A DNA stretch of 64,000 nucleotides from an uncultured Reyranella sp. (GTDB lineage Bacteria > Pseudomonadota > Alphaproteobacteria > Reyranellales > Reyranellaceae). Shown in pieces: positions 29,598-37,803 of this stretch. Below the pieces are notes generated by a model. The model ran no database searches, was not told the origin of the DNA, and was given only the letters and a program-made list of their open reading frames with translations. Position numbers and translations under genes: made by a program. The number at the start of each line of letters is the position of its first letter. Within the stretch, counting starts at the first letter, position 1. The stretch is from positions 248,001 through 312,000 of the forward strand of contig NZ_CAMFKM010000006.1 in the NCBI RefSeq assembly GCF_945957355.1. The letters run 5' to 3'.

Positions 29598-30605
29598 TTA
29601 GGCTGCGGGCGCCGGAATCCAGCTCTTCTTCTCGCCAGCATAGTAGGCGCCGGGATTGCCGTGCACGGTCGTGCGCCACATCAGCCGGCCTTCACGGTCG
29701 CCATCGAACCAGGTGGCGGCATGGACGAGGCAGCGATTGTCCCAGATGAGAAGATCGCCCTCGGTCCATTCGTGGGCGTAGCAGAAGCGACGCTCCGTGT
29801 AGTGCGCCATGATCTCGTCGAGCAGCGCGGCCCCCGCCCCGTGCGGGCCGGGTTCCATGCCCACGAACGGCCCTTCGAACCAGTCCATCTGGCCCCATTC
29901 GCAAAGGAAGAGCGACTTCTCGCCCGTCACCGGATGGGTACGCACGACCGGCTGCGGCTGCGAGCGCTCGTGCGGTGCGAAGACGCGCGGTGTGCGCCCA
30001 GCCAGCGCCGCCTCGCGCGAGCGGCCCGAGCCCGGCTGGGCATGCAGGCCGACCAGCGTGTCGACCTTCTCCTTCAGCGCCGGCGGCAGGGCCTGATAGG
30101 CCAGGATGCCATTGGCGAACAGGGTCTGGCCGGTGTCGCGCCGGGCCGGCGTCACGGCATAGAACAGCGAGATATCCGGCGGCGGCCGGCGATAGCTCTG
30201 GTCGGTGTGCCAGCCCTTGCGATGGGGATACTGGGTCGGGATCAGGCCGTCGGCCGCAAGCGGCGGCTCGGGCAGCTTGGGCGGCGGCTTGGAGACCGGC
30301 GGCATGTTGGAGACCAGCAGGATCTCGGGCACCGAGATATGCACCGAGTTCAGGTTCGTGAGCGTGTGGCGATAGTCCTCGACCTCCGGACCGAAGACGC
30401 GGCTCAGGCGGATCAGCAGATCGGGATCGTGGGAGATCCCGTTCATGCCTTGGATCAGTAGCAACCCCTTCGCCTCGGCCAGGGCTGCCGGAAGGGCCTT
30501 CGGATCGCTTTCGGCGGCCGCCACGATCTCCGCGGCGTCGCCGTCGAGCCGAAGCGTTGCACCAAAGGATGCGCCGGGAAAAGGCGCCTCGCATGTGACG
30601 TTCAT
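29598..30605 (-). CDS. TauD/TfdA-family 2-oxoglutarate dioxygenase
   Basis: This 335-residue non-haem Fe(II) dioxygenase has iron-ligand motif GWHTDQSYRRPPP (H-x-D) and the distal block NRCLVHAATWFDGDREGRL, with the third ligand His and the 2-oxoglutarate-binding Arg. The family oxidises sulfonates, phenoxyacetates, carnitine precursors and similar acids; the substrate is not evident. The start is ATG 30605, because GAGGAT lies 5 bases upstream; longer forms would overlap the M81 gene. The gap from the M81 stop is 31 bases, same strand, so probably the last gene of an operon. Confidence 0.87.
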   Translation of the reverse strand: MNVTCEAPFPGASFGATLRLDGDAAEIVAAAESDPKALPAALAEAKGLLLIQGMNGISHDPDLLIRLSRVFGPEVEDYRHTLTNLNSVHISVPEILLVSNMPPVSKPPPKLPEPPLAADGLIPTQYPHRKGWHTDQSYRRPPPDISLFYAVTPARRDTGQTLFANGILAYQALPPALKEKVDTLVGLHAQPGSGRSREAALAGRTPRVFAPHERSQPQPVVRTHPVTGEKSLFLCEWGQMDWFEGPFVGMEPGPHGAGAALLDEIMAHYTERRFCYAHEWTEGDLLIWDNRCLVHAATWFDGDREGRLMWRTTVHGNPGAYYAGEKKSWIPAPAA

Positions 30606-30636
30606 GCCGATCCTCATGCCAGTGTCATGCCAACGG

Positions 30637-32148
30637 TCAGGCGCGCTGCCCCGCATAAGGATCGTTCACGCCGTCGAGCGGCCAGATCGGCCGCCGCAGC
30701 TTGGTGAACTTCAGCCGCGAGATGTCGGGCGAGCAGATGCCGCCGGAATCCACGAGCACGACTTCGCGCGCGATCGGCGCATAGGCCGCCCGAAAGTGCT
30801 GCACGCTCTTCACCACCACGACGCTCTTGGTGCGCGGATCGATCCCCTGGCTCAGGAAGACCTGCAGGTCGATGGTCTGGATGCGGTTGGAGATGGTGAC
30901 CACGTCGATGCCGCCGATGCGCAACACCGCAGTCGGCCCCATCGAGGTCTCGACGCCGGCATTCATCGGCCCGTCGTTCTTGAACGAACCGTCGGACAGC
31001 ATCTTCACGAGCGCCCGGGCCTTCACCGGCGCCCCCATAGAGGGATCGGTATGACCGCCCAGTTCGACGTCAATCTCCGCGCCGACGCCGGCCTTGATCG
31101 CCTGCTGCACGGTGCCGGGATCGTAGATCGTGCCGAAGGCCACGTTCTCGACCTTGGCGTCGATCAATGCCTGCAACACCGGCGTCGTGTCGTTGTAGCC
31201 GCCGCCGCCCGGATTGTCGGTGCCGTCGGCAACGACCAGAGGTCCTTCCTTGCCCACGCCGGCCTTCGCCGCGGCAATGGCGTCGGAGACCGGCCGGAAA
31301 TCGGACGAATTCTCGTCGCGGCGCTTCCAGATCTCGTCGAGGATCGCGGCCGCCACTTCCTTTGCACGCTTCTCCGCTGCCGGTTCGTGGCTCACCGCGA
31401 TCGAGGGGCCGGTATAGGGAATGTCAGCCCAGGTGAAGCCTGCCTGGATGCTGACGACGTTGATGCCCGGCTCCTTCTCGAAGGCGTCGGCCTTGGCCAG
31501 CAGGTCGCGCATCAGGCCGGGCTGTGTGGTTTTGCCGTGATCGGCGCCGTCCAGCATCGCAGACTGGATCAGCAGGCACTTCGGGCTCTTCTTGCCCTCC
31601 AGCGCCTCCTGTACGAGTGCCGCAGCCTGCACTGCCCGCTCATAGCCGTCGATGTGCGGATAGGTGCGATAGCTCACCAACGCATTGGCGTGCCGGGCCA
31701 TCTTGGCCGTGGCGTTGGCATGGAGATCGAGCGTGGCGACGACAGGGATGTCCGGCCCGACGATGGCGCGCAACGCCTCGAGCAGGGCACCCTCGGCATC
31801 GTCCTCCGTGTCCGTCACGGCCGCACCATGAAGCGACAGGCAGATCGCGTCGAGCTTGCCCGCCTTCTTCGCGGCATCGAGGATCAGGTCTCGGATATGC
31901 TCCCAGGTCTCCTTCGTGAGCTTGCCCGAGGGCGTGGCATTCGCCGCAGCCGCCCAGACCGGCTCCCAGCCGTACTTCTTCACCGAATCGATATAGCCGC
32001 CGACCTCGTTTTTGGTGCCCGTGAAGCGCGGCACCATCTCCTCGCCCTCGATCAGCCAGCGCTTGCGGTAATCCTCCAGTGTCGTCTTCAGTTTGCTGAA
32101 GGTATTGGTCTCGTGCATGAACTGCGCGATCAGGACGCGGTACGCCAT
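30637..32148 (-). CDS. M81-family metallopeptidase (MlrC-like)
   Basis: This 503-residue member of the microcystin-degradation MlrC/DUF1485 family has N-terminal FMHETNTFS, the metal-site segments CLSLHGAAVTDTEDD and ATLDLHANATAKM, and SYRTYPHIDGYERA. The C-terminal domain includes ADGTDNPGGGGYND and ELGGHTDPS. MlrC hydrolyses linear microcystin fragments in sphingomonads, but most homologues occur in non-degraders and likely cleave other small amides or peptides. A multi-hairpin repeat lies in the 157-base gap between the AhpD-like gene and this start. ATG 32148 fits the family start. Confidence 0.9.
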   Translation of the reverse strand: MAYRVLIAQFMHETNTFSKLKTTLEDYRKRWLIEGEEMVPRFTGTKNEVGGYIDSVKKYGWEPVWAAAANATPSGKLTKETWEHIRDLILDAAKKAGKLDAICLSLHGAAVTDTEDDAEGALLEALRAIVGPDIPVVATLDLHANATAKMARHANALVSYRTYPHIDGYERAVQAAALVQEALEGKKSPKCLLIQSAMLDGADHGKTTQPGLMRDLLAKADAFEKEPGINVVSIQAGFTWADIPYTGPSIAVSHEPAAEKRAKEVAAAILDEIWKRRDENSSDFRPVSDAIAAAKAGVGKEGPLVVADGTDNPGGGGYNDTTPVLQALIDAKVENVAFGTIYDPGTVQQAIKAGVGAEIDVELGGHTDPSMGAPVKARALVKMLSDGSFKNDGPMNAGVETSMGPTAVLRIGGIDVVTISNRIQTIDLQVFLSQGIDPRTKSVVVVKSVQHFRAAYAPIAREVVLVDSGGICSPDISRLKFTKLRRPIWPLDGVNDPYAGQRA

Positions 32149-32174
32149 CTCTCTACTCCTAGTCTTCCATCCCG

Positions 32175-32295
32175 CCTCCCCATTCGAATGGGGAGGTGCC
32201 CCGTCATCGGAGCGGTGGGGTCATGCACTTTTTATGCGCTTCCTGACCCCTCCGTCGGCGCGGAACGCCGACACCTCCCCCGATGACGGGGGAGG
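32175..32295. repeat. Multi-hairpin palindromic intergenic element (CCTCCCC type)
   Basis: The element begins with a perfect palindrome, CCTCCCCATTCGAATGGGGAGG, and ends with CCTCCCCC-GATGAC-GGGGGAGG. Inside are GTCGGCG/CGCCGAC and GGGGTCA/TGACCCC complementary pairs, so the whole 121-base unit is also a large imperfect dyad. This looks like a dispersed intergenic repeat of the type common in large alphaproteobacterial genomes. It lies between two co-directional genes and could act as mRNA stabiliser or attenuator. Confidence 0.75.
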
Positions 32296-32305
32296 AATTT
32301 GATGC

Positions 32306-32854
32306 CTACAGCTTGGCTGTCTTGAGCCACTCGGCCTGGCCCTCTTCGCCATCGACGCCCATCGACTCGAGGAAGCGGCAGACCATCATGTAGTAGCCGA
32401 TGGTGAGCGTGAGTTCGACGAGGGCGCCCGCTGACAGGAAGGCCTGAACGGCCTTCAGGGTCTTGTCCGAGGCACGGACATTGCGCACCACGTCGTCGGT
32501 GTAGCGCAGCACGGCCTTGTCATGGTCAGTGAAGGCCGGCGCCTCGATGGTGGCGTCGCGCAGGGCGGCGATCTTCTCCTCGCTGACGCCGACCTCGCGA
32601 CCGATGCGCTCGTGCTGGAAGACCTCGTAGGCGGTGCGGCTGAGCCGGCCGACGCGGATGATGGCGAGTTCGCGCAGCACCGGGTCGAGCTCGCAGCGGT
32701 ACAGCAGCCCGTTGCCCATGCGCAGGAAGCCTTTCGCGCCCTGCTCGGAATTGGCCAGCATCCGATAGATGTTGAGCATCGGGTTCAGCTTGCCGAGCAG
32801 CTCGGCATGCTTGCCCGTGGCGTTTTCGACTTCGTAGTACGGAATGCGCGGCAT
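32306..32854 (-). CDS. Carboxymuconolactone decarboxylase / AhpD-like protein
   Basis: This 182-residue all-helical protein is of the CMD family. It opens MPRIPYYEVENATGKHAELL, with the central block DPVLRELAIIRVGRLSRTAYEVFQHERIGREVG split across residues 55-90. In AhpD a CxxC pair sits in this region; here the equivalent reads SRTAYEVFQH, so disulfide chemistry is absent and only the fold and proton-relay histidine remain. Similar proteins occur beside dioxygenases and sigma factors. ATG 32854 is preferred (GAGGAGAGG upstream); the longer frame to 32890 lacks such a site. Confidence 0.83.
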   Translation of the reverse strand: MPRIPYYEVENATGKHAELLGKLNPMLNIYRMLANSEQGAKGFLRMGNGLLYRCELDPVLRELAIIRVGRLSRTAYEVFQHERIGREVGVSEEKIAALRDATIEAPAFTDHDKAVLRYTDDVVRNVRASDKTLKAVQAFLSAGALVELTLTIGYYMMVCRFLESMGVDGEEGQAEWLKTAKL

Positions 32855-32926
32855 TGGGGTCCTCTCCTCAGGCCACAAACCTGAAGGCAAGCCCCTGCGC
32901 GGTCAACGTTGCTCCGTTGGGCCGCT

Positions 32927-33595
32927 TCAGATCCAGCCGCGACTGACCAGCGGATTGAGCCAGCGCCCCCAAGGACCCGTCAGCACGATGGGATTCTCGA
33001 CGACGATCAGCGCGATACAGGCCTCGCCCGGATCGGCGATCGGCTCGTGCCGCTGGTCGCCCGGCCCGACCGCGAAATCGCCGACGCCGTAATTGCCGGT
33101 CTCATCGGTATATCCGCCCTGCAGCACGACCGTGTACTCGTAGCCGGCATGCTTGTGCTCCGGCAGGCCCCGCCCCGATTCCAGGCGCAGCAGCGAGACG
33201 CGATGAAAGTCGCCGGGCAGATCGAGGCGGATTTCGTCGAACTTTCCCATCACCCGGCGCCAGTGCATCCCGGGCCGCAGATGCGGCACCAGGGGCGCCG
33301 GCGCCCATTCGAAGGCGCCGTGCCGTCGATCCGCGGCCGAAGACCGCGGTTCCACGGGCAGGTCGTCCAGCCGGGCGAGCGCTCGCTCCAGTGCCGCCGC
33401 GTCGTTCTCACCGCCGAACGCCGGGACCGGTTCGCGCTCGATGAGCGCCCCTCCCACGGCATTCAGCCTGTCGACGATGCGCTGCGACTGCGGATCCAGC
33501 GCGACATGAAGGGCCACGGCCAGGGCCGGCCCGTCCGGCAAGGTACCCGCGGCATAATCCAGCAGAAGTTCATCGGGCGCCGGATGGCGGCTCAT
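32927..33595 (-). CDS. ChrR-like anti-sigma factor with cupin domain
   Basis: This 222-residue partner of the ECF sigma starts in a four-base overlap (ATGA) with it. The N-terminal anti-sigma domain (residues 1-85) has the ChrR start MSRHPAPDELLLDYAAGTL. Where ChrR has zinc ligands H-x3-C-x2-C, this protein reads HVALDPQS, so both cysteines are replaced by Asp and Ser. The C-terminal cupin keeps EHKHAGYEYTVVLQG (two His and a Glu) and GDQRHEPI (His), the expected second metal site. In R. sphaeroides ChrR releases RpoE on singlet-oxygen stress; the signal here may differ. Confidence 0.87.
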   Translation of the reverse strand: MSRHPAPDELLLDYAAGTLPDGPALAVALHVALDPQSQRIVDRLNAVGGALIEREPVPAFGGENDAAALERALARLDDLPVEPRSSAADRRHGAFEWAPAPLVPHLRPGMHWRRVMGKFDEIRLDLPGDFHRVSLLRLESGRGLPEHKHAGYEYTVVLQGGYTDETGNYGVGDFAVGPGDQRHEPIADPGEACIALIVVENPIVLTGPWGRWLNPLVSRGWI

Positions 33596-34149
33596 GACTC
33601 GTCTCTCTCCAGGGCTTCCCGCAGGCGCGCCAGCGCCAGACGGATGCGCGACTTCACCGTGCCCAGGGGCAACTTCAGCTCCTCGGCGATGACCGTGTGA
33701 GTCTTGTCCTCGAAGAATGCCTTCTCGATCACCACCAGCTGATCGGCCGACAGCCCTCCGAGCAACTCCTTCACACGAGTATACGTCTGCCCTGCGAGAA
33801 CGGATTTGTCGGCGTCGTCGTCTTCCGGTGCAAAAACCGTGAGCCAGTCGTCGGTATCGATCGCCGGCCGGTTATTGCGCCGCAGATGGTCGATCCGCTT
33901 GTTGCGGGCGATGGTGTAGAGCCAGGTGGACGCCGAGGCTTTCGTCCGGTCGAAGCTGGCAGCCTTGCGCCAGACCATGATCAGCGCTTCCTGCGCCACT
34001 TCCTGCGCAACTTCCGGATCCGCACCACCACGCATGATGAAAGCCTTCACGCGGGGTGCGAAATATTGGAACAGGCGCGCGAAAGCCGCGCGATCCTGGC
34101 GGGTCGCGATGGCTTCGATCAGGTCTGCGGCCTCGTCGGCTGAAAGCAT
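33592..34149 (-). CDS. rpoE: ECF RNA polymerase sigma factor, RpoE type
   Basis: This 185-residue group 4 sigma has region 2 from residue 20 (ARLFQYFAPRVKAFIMRGG, then AQEVAQEALIMVWRKAASF, with the -10 recognition helix in STWLYTIARNKRIDHLRR) and region 4 from residue 125 (LSADQLVVIEKAFFEDKTHTV, helix-turn-helix IAEELKLPLGTVKSRIRLAL). It pairs with the ChrR-like gene and matches the ECF11-like arrangement. It starts 12 bases after the M20 peptidase stop, so it may be transcribed with that gene as well as from its own promoter. Confidence 0.92.
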   Translation of the reverse strand: MLSADEAADLIEAIATRQDRAAFARLFQYFAPRVKAFIMRGGADPEVAQEVAQEALIMVWRKAASFDRTKASASTWLYTIARNKRIDHLRRNNRPAIDTDDWLTVFAPEDDDADKSVLAGQTYTRVKELLGGLSADQLVVIEKAFFEDKTHTVIAEELKLPLGTVKSRIRLALARLREALERDES

Positions 34150-34161
34150 CGGGCCCGGAGC

Positions 34162-35556
34162 CTAGACCGGCCGCCCCTGAGCGCCCAAGTCCCAGAACAG
34201 GCCGGTCATCAGCCGCAGTCCTTCCCGGGCGACGGGCGCCAGCAGGTGCTCGTCCGGCGCATGCTGCGAGCAGGCGGCATAGGAATGCGGTACCCAGACC
34301 GTAGGCAGGCCGAGAACGTCCGTGAACACCTCGTTGGGCAGCGAGCCGCCCAGGTTGGGCAGCATGTTGGGCTTCTGCCCTGCTGTCCTCTCGATTGAGC
34401 TCGACGCGAACTTCGCCCAGGGATTCTCCGGATCGAGACGGGTCGCGTTCATGATCACATCGCGCGCCTGCTCGATCTCGATCATGCCGAAACCATGCTT
34501 GTCGAGATGCCGGCGCAGCGCCGGGATGATGTCATGCGGATCGGTGCCGACGACGAAGCGCAGTTGGCAATAGGCGACGGCGCTGGGAGGGATCGCATTG
34601 ACCGGGCGGTCGGGGTTGCCAGTCTTGAAGGCAAGGACCTCGAAGCTGTTCCAGCCGAACACGCGCTCGACCGGCGTCAGCGACTTCTCGCCCCAATCCT
34701 CATTGATCTCGGGAGCGCCCTCGCCCGCATCGACATGGGCGTCGGCGAGCGCCGCCCGGATCGAATTGGTCAGCGTCCTGGGCCGCCACTCGGGGACTTT
34801 GATCTGACCGCGCTCGTCGGTGATGGTGGCCAGCGCATGGGCCATGATGATGCCGGGATTGGCCAGCAGCCCGCCCCAGTTCCCCGAATGGTGGCCGCCC
34901 TCGCGCATCGTGAGCTTGAGGTTGAAGTTCAGCGTGCCGCGCGTGCCGCCGAAGATGGTCGGCCGGCGATGGTCGAGGCGTGGCCCGTCCGAACCGATCA
35001 GGGCGTCGGCCTTGAGCGCCTCCTTGTTCGCCTTGCAGAAATCGCCGAGGCCGGGCGAGCCGGTCTCCTCGCCGGTCTCGATCAGGATCGTCGAATTGAA
35101 GCCCAGCGTCCCGCGCTCCTGCATGACGCAGGCGAGCGCGGCGATGTTGATCGTGTGCTGGCCCTTGTTGTCGGCCGTACCGCGGCCATACATCTTGTCG
35201 CCCTCGATCACGATCTTCCACGGCGACAGGCCCGAGCGCCACTGCTCCTCCTGGCCACGGATCACGTCGCCATGGCCATAGGTCAGCACGGTCGGCTTGG
35301 CGGGATCCTCGACCCGGCGGGCGATCAGGAAGGGACCGTACTCGCTGCGCGGGTTGGGCAGCACGGTGCACTCGTAGCCGAGCTTCTGCAGCGAGTCGGT
35401 CATCTCGCCGGAGACGTATTGCTGCAGGGCAGGCATAGAGCCCTGCTCCTGGCTGGTCGTGGGGATGGCGACCCGCCGCTGCAGCTCCTCTAGGAAGCCT
35501 CCTTCGTCGAAATATTTCTCTGCGCGGGCGATCGCGCCATCCCGGGTGCCGGTCAT
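34162..35556 (-). CDS. M20-family metallopeptidase
   Basis: This 464-residue di-zinc hydrolase has the catalytic motifs TYGHGDVIRGQ (metal His and Asp), GTADNKGQHT, the general base in LIETGEETGSPGLGD, and the late GSLPNEVFTDVLG. A lid/dimerisation domain is present around residues 195-320. Members hydrolyse dipeptides, acyl-amino acids or carbamoyl amides. Start ATG 35556 is preferred (AAGGAAAAGC upstream); an open extension to 35592 lacks a site. It is divergent from the Fe-ADH gene (54 bases) and followed by the sigma gene. Confidence 0.9.
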   Translation of the reverse strand: MTGTRDGAIARAEKYFDEGGFLEELQRRVAIPTTSQEQGSMPALQQYVSGEMTDSLQKLGYECTVLPNPRSEYGPFLIARRVEDPAKPTVLTYGHGDVIRGQEEQWRSGLSPWKIVIEGDKMYGRGTADNKGQHTINIAALACVMQERGTLGFNSTILIETGEETGSPGLGDFCKANKEALKADALIGSDGPRLDHRRPTIFGGTRGTLNFNLKLTMREGGHHSGNWGGLLANPGIIMAHALATITDERGQIKVPEWRPRTLTNSIRAALADAHVDAGEGAPEINEDWGEKSLTPVERVFGWNSFEVLAFKTGNPDRPVNAIPPSAVAYCQLRFVVGTDPHDIIPALRRHLDKHGFGMIEIEQARDVIMNATRLDPENPWAKFASSSIERTAGQKPNMLPNLGGSLPNEVFTDVLGLPTVWVPHSYAACSQHAPDEHLLAPVAREGLRLMTGLFWDLGAQGRPV

Positions 35557-35610
35557 GCTTTTCCTTGCCTGGTTTCGCCGCCACGATAGCAAAATTACAG
35601 GGGGATGAGC

Positions 35611-36756
35611 ATGACCGCTTCAGGCCGTGTGGTTTTCAGCAAAATGGAAGAAGTCGTGTTCGGCCGGCCCGCCGCCGAGGCGCTGGCGGAACTGGTCGAG
35701 CGGCAGGGCGCGAACCGCGTCTTCCTGATGGTGAGCGGCACCCTGAACCGCGAGACCGACGAGATCGAGAAGCTGCGCCGGGCCCTGGGCAACAAATGCA
35801 TCGGCACCTTCGACAGGATGCCGGCGCATTCGCCGCGCAGCGCCGTGGTCGCGGCGGCCGAGCAGGCCCGCGCGGCTGGTGCCGACCTGATCGTCACCCT
35901 GGGCGGTGGCTCGATCACCGATGCCGCCAAGGCCGTCCAGCTCTGCCTGTCGAACGACGTTCGCACGCCCGAGGACATGGACCAGATCCGCGGCCAGGTG
36001 GAGGTGAAGCCGCCGACCGTGCGGCAGATCTCGATCCCGACCACCCTCTCGGCCGGTGAGTTCTCCGCCATCGCGGGCGTCACCAACGAGGCCACCAAGG
36101 TGAAGGAGATGTTCCGCCATCCGCTCACCATCCCGCAGGCCGTGATCCTCGATCCCGAGGTGACGCGTCACACCCCGATGTGGCTCCTGCTCTCGACCGG
36201 CATCCGCGCCGTCGATCACTGCGTCGAAGGCGTCTGCTCCAACGAATCGACCGAGTTCAGTAACGCCTCCTCCCTGCACGGCCTGTCGCTGCTGGCCCGC
36301 GGCCTCCCCAGGGTGAAGGCCGATCCCTCCGACAGGGCGGCACGGCTCGACTGCCAAACCGGCGCCTGGCTCTCCATGACCGGCATCGCCGCCGGCGTGC
36401 CGATGGGCGCCAGCCACGGCATCGGCTACGTGCTGGGCGCCGTGTTCGACGTGCCGCACGGCCACACCTCCTGCATCATGCTGCCGTGGGTGATGCGCTG
36501 GAACAAACCCGCCAACGCCGACCGCCAGGCCCTGATCGCCAACGCAATGGGCCATCCCGGCGAGGATGCGGGCGACGTGCTCGACCGCTTCATCCGCGGC
36601 CTCGACATGCCGCGCCACCTGTCGGACGTGAAGATCGGCCGCGAACATTTCGACCGCATCGCCCAGCAGGCCATGGGCACCCCCTGGGTGCCGCGCAACC
36701 CGCGCCCGATCCCGACCCCCGCCGAGGTGAAGGAGATCCTGGAACTGGCCGCCTAA
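35611..36756 (+). CDS. Iron-containing alcohol dehydrogenase family protein
   Basis: This 381-residue type III dehydrogenase has NAD-binding VTLGGGSITDAAKAV (about residues 95-109) and metal-site residues in IRAVDHCVEG and GASHGIGYVLG...DVPHGHTSC, giving the His ligands. The group includes maleylacetate reductase and short-chain alcohol dehydrogenases; several residues (PTTLSAGEFSAIAGVT) recall the maleylacetate-reductase branch. ATG 35611 is preferred over 35605 because GGGGG lies 6 bases upstream of it but directly next to the first ATG. The physiological substrate is open. Confidence 0.85.
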   Translation: MTASGRVVFSKMEEVVFGRPAAEALAELVERQGANRVFLMVSGTLNRETDEIEKLRRALGNKCIGTFDRMPAHSPRSAVVAAAEQARAAGADLIVTLGGGSITDAAKAVQLCLSNDVRTPEDMDQIRGQVEVKPPTVRQISIPTTLSAGEFSAIAGVTNEATKVKEMFRHPLTIPQAVILDPEVTRHTPMWLLLSTGIRAVDHCVEGVCSNESTEFSNASSLHGLSLLARGLPRVKADPSDRAARLDCQTGAWLSMTGIAAGVPMGASHGIGYVLGAVFDVPHGHTSCIMLPWVMRWNKPANADRQALIANAMGHPGEDAGDVLDRFIRGLDMPRHLSDVKIGREHFDRIAQQAMGTPWVPRNPRPIPTPAEVKEILELAA

Positions 36757-36898
36757 GCGCAGACCCCCTGCAGGTTCGAGAATCGCTCGCCGGGGGTGCG
36801 GCGTTGCCTTCGTTTGTTTCGAATATTTCGTCTATTTCGGTTATGCGGTTCGACGATGCAGGCGAGGCGCAGGTTCGGAACGCATATACGACTGCGAG

Positions 36899-37747
36899 TC
36901 AGTCCCATTTGCGGTCGAGGAAGCGCTTCACATCATCGGTGAACTGCTGCGGTGCCTGGAGCATCGAGAAGTGGCTCACCTCGGGCTGCAGGAGCAGCCC
37001 CGCCTGGGGAATCGCCCCCGCCATGAACTCGGTGTTCTCGCGCTTGATCGCCTCGTCGTGGTCGGCGTCGACGATCCAGGTATGGACCTTGATGGCGGAG
37101 AGATCGGCTGCCGTCCAGTTGGGCTGCGTCGCCCACATGGTGCTGATCTCCTCGACGAATTTCGTGTACTCGCGCGGCGTGGCCGAGAGCGCTTCGTATT
37201 CCTTCTGGCCGCGGGCAATGAACGCCATGAACACAGGGCTCTTGTTCACGTCCTTGACGCCGCCCGGGTCGGAATTTGCGGCGAAGGCGAAGAGGCGCGA
37301 CACACGCTGGGGATGGGACATCGCCATACTGAGGCCGATGATGGCGCCGTCGCTCCAGCCCACCACCGCAGCCTGCGGCACGCCGAGATAGTCCATCAAC
37401 CCCAACACGTCCGAGGCCATCAGCGCATAGCCGTAGGGCTTGGCGTCCCGCGTGCTGCGGCCGTGGCCGCGGCTGTCCATGACGATCACCCGGTGGGTCT
37501 TCGCCAATTCGGGAACCTGGTGCCCCCAGTAGTTCGAGTTGGCGAGCCCGCCGTGCAGCAGGATCACCGGCGGCCCGCTTCCGAAGGTCGCGTACCAGAT
37601 CGAGACGCCGTTGACCGGCGCGTGACCGCTGCTCACCGCAGGCGGCAACGTAGGCGTAGGCGGCAGGGTCAGCCAGCGCGGCACCGGCTGCGCCGAGGCA
37701 GACGAGGCGACGAAAGCGATGAGGAGGCTGAAGAGAAAGGCGCGCAT
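36899..37747 (-). CDS. Exported alpha/beta hydrolase
   Basis: This 282-residue hydrolase begins MRAFLFSLLIAFVASSASAQ, a Sec signal with cleavage after ASA. Catalytic features are the oxyanion segment ILLHGGLANSNYWG, the nucleophile elbow VVGWSDGAIIG (Ser), an acid in TWIVDADHDEA and the histidine in PEVSHFSML. The open frame extends upstream to 37861, but ATG 37747 gives a proper signal. The gap to the ureohydrolase upstream is 56 bases on the same strand, so it may be part of that operon. Esterase, lactonase or epoxide-hydrolase activity is possible. Confidence 0.87.
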   Translation of the reverse strand: MRAFLFSLLIAFVASSASAQPVPRWLTLPPTPTLPPAVSSGHAPVNGVSIWYATFGSGPPVILLHGGLANSNYWGHQVPELAKTHRVIVMDSRGHGRSTRDAKPYGYALMASDVLGLMDYLGVPQAAVVGWSDGAIIGLSMAMSHPQRVSRLFAFAANSDPGGVKDVNKSPVFMAFIARGQKEYEALSATPREYTKFVEEISTMWATQPNWTAADLSAIKVHTWIVDADHDEAIKRENTEFMAGAIPQAGLLLQPEVSHFSMLQAPQQFTDDVKRFLDRKWD

Positions 37748-37803
37748 GGCGGCAGGATAGCGCCGACACCCGGACAGGCGCCATCCCTGGCAGGTGCGAG
37801 GGG

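Noticed and set aside
30445..32286. Long plus-strand open frame over the TauD and M81 genes
   Set aside because: Antisense shadow without motifs.
36757..36898. ACCCCC/GGGGGT stem after the Fe-ADH gene as a terminator
   Set aside because: The loop is about 23 bases and no T-run follows.
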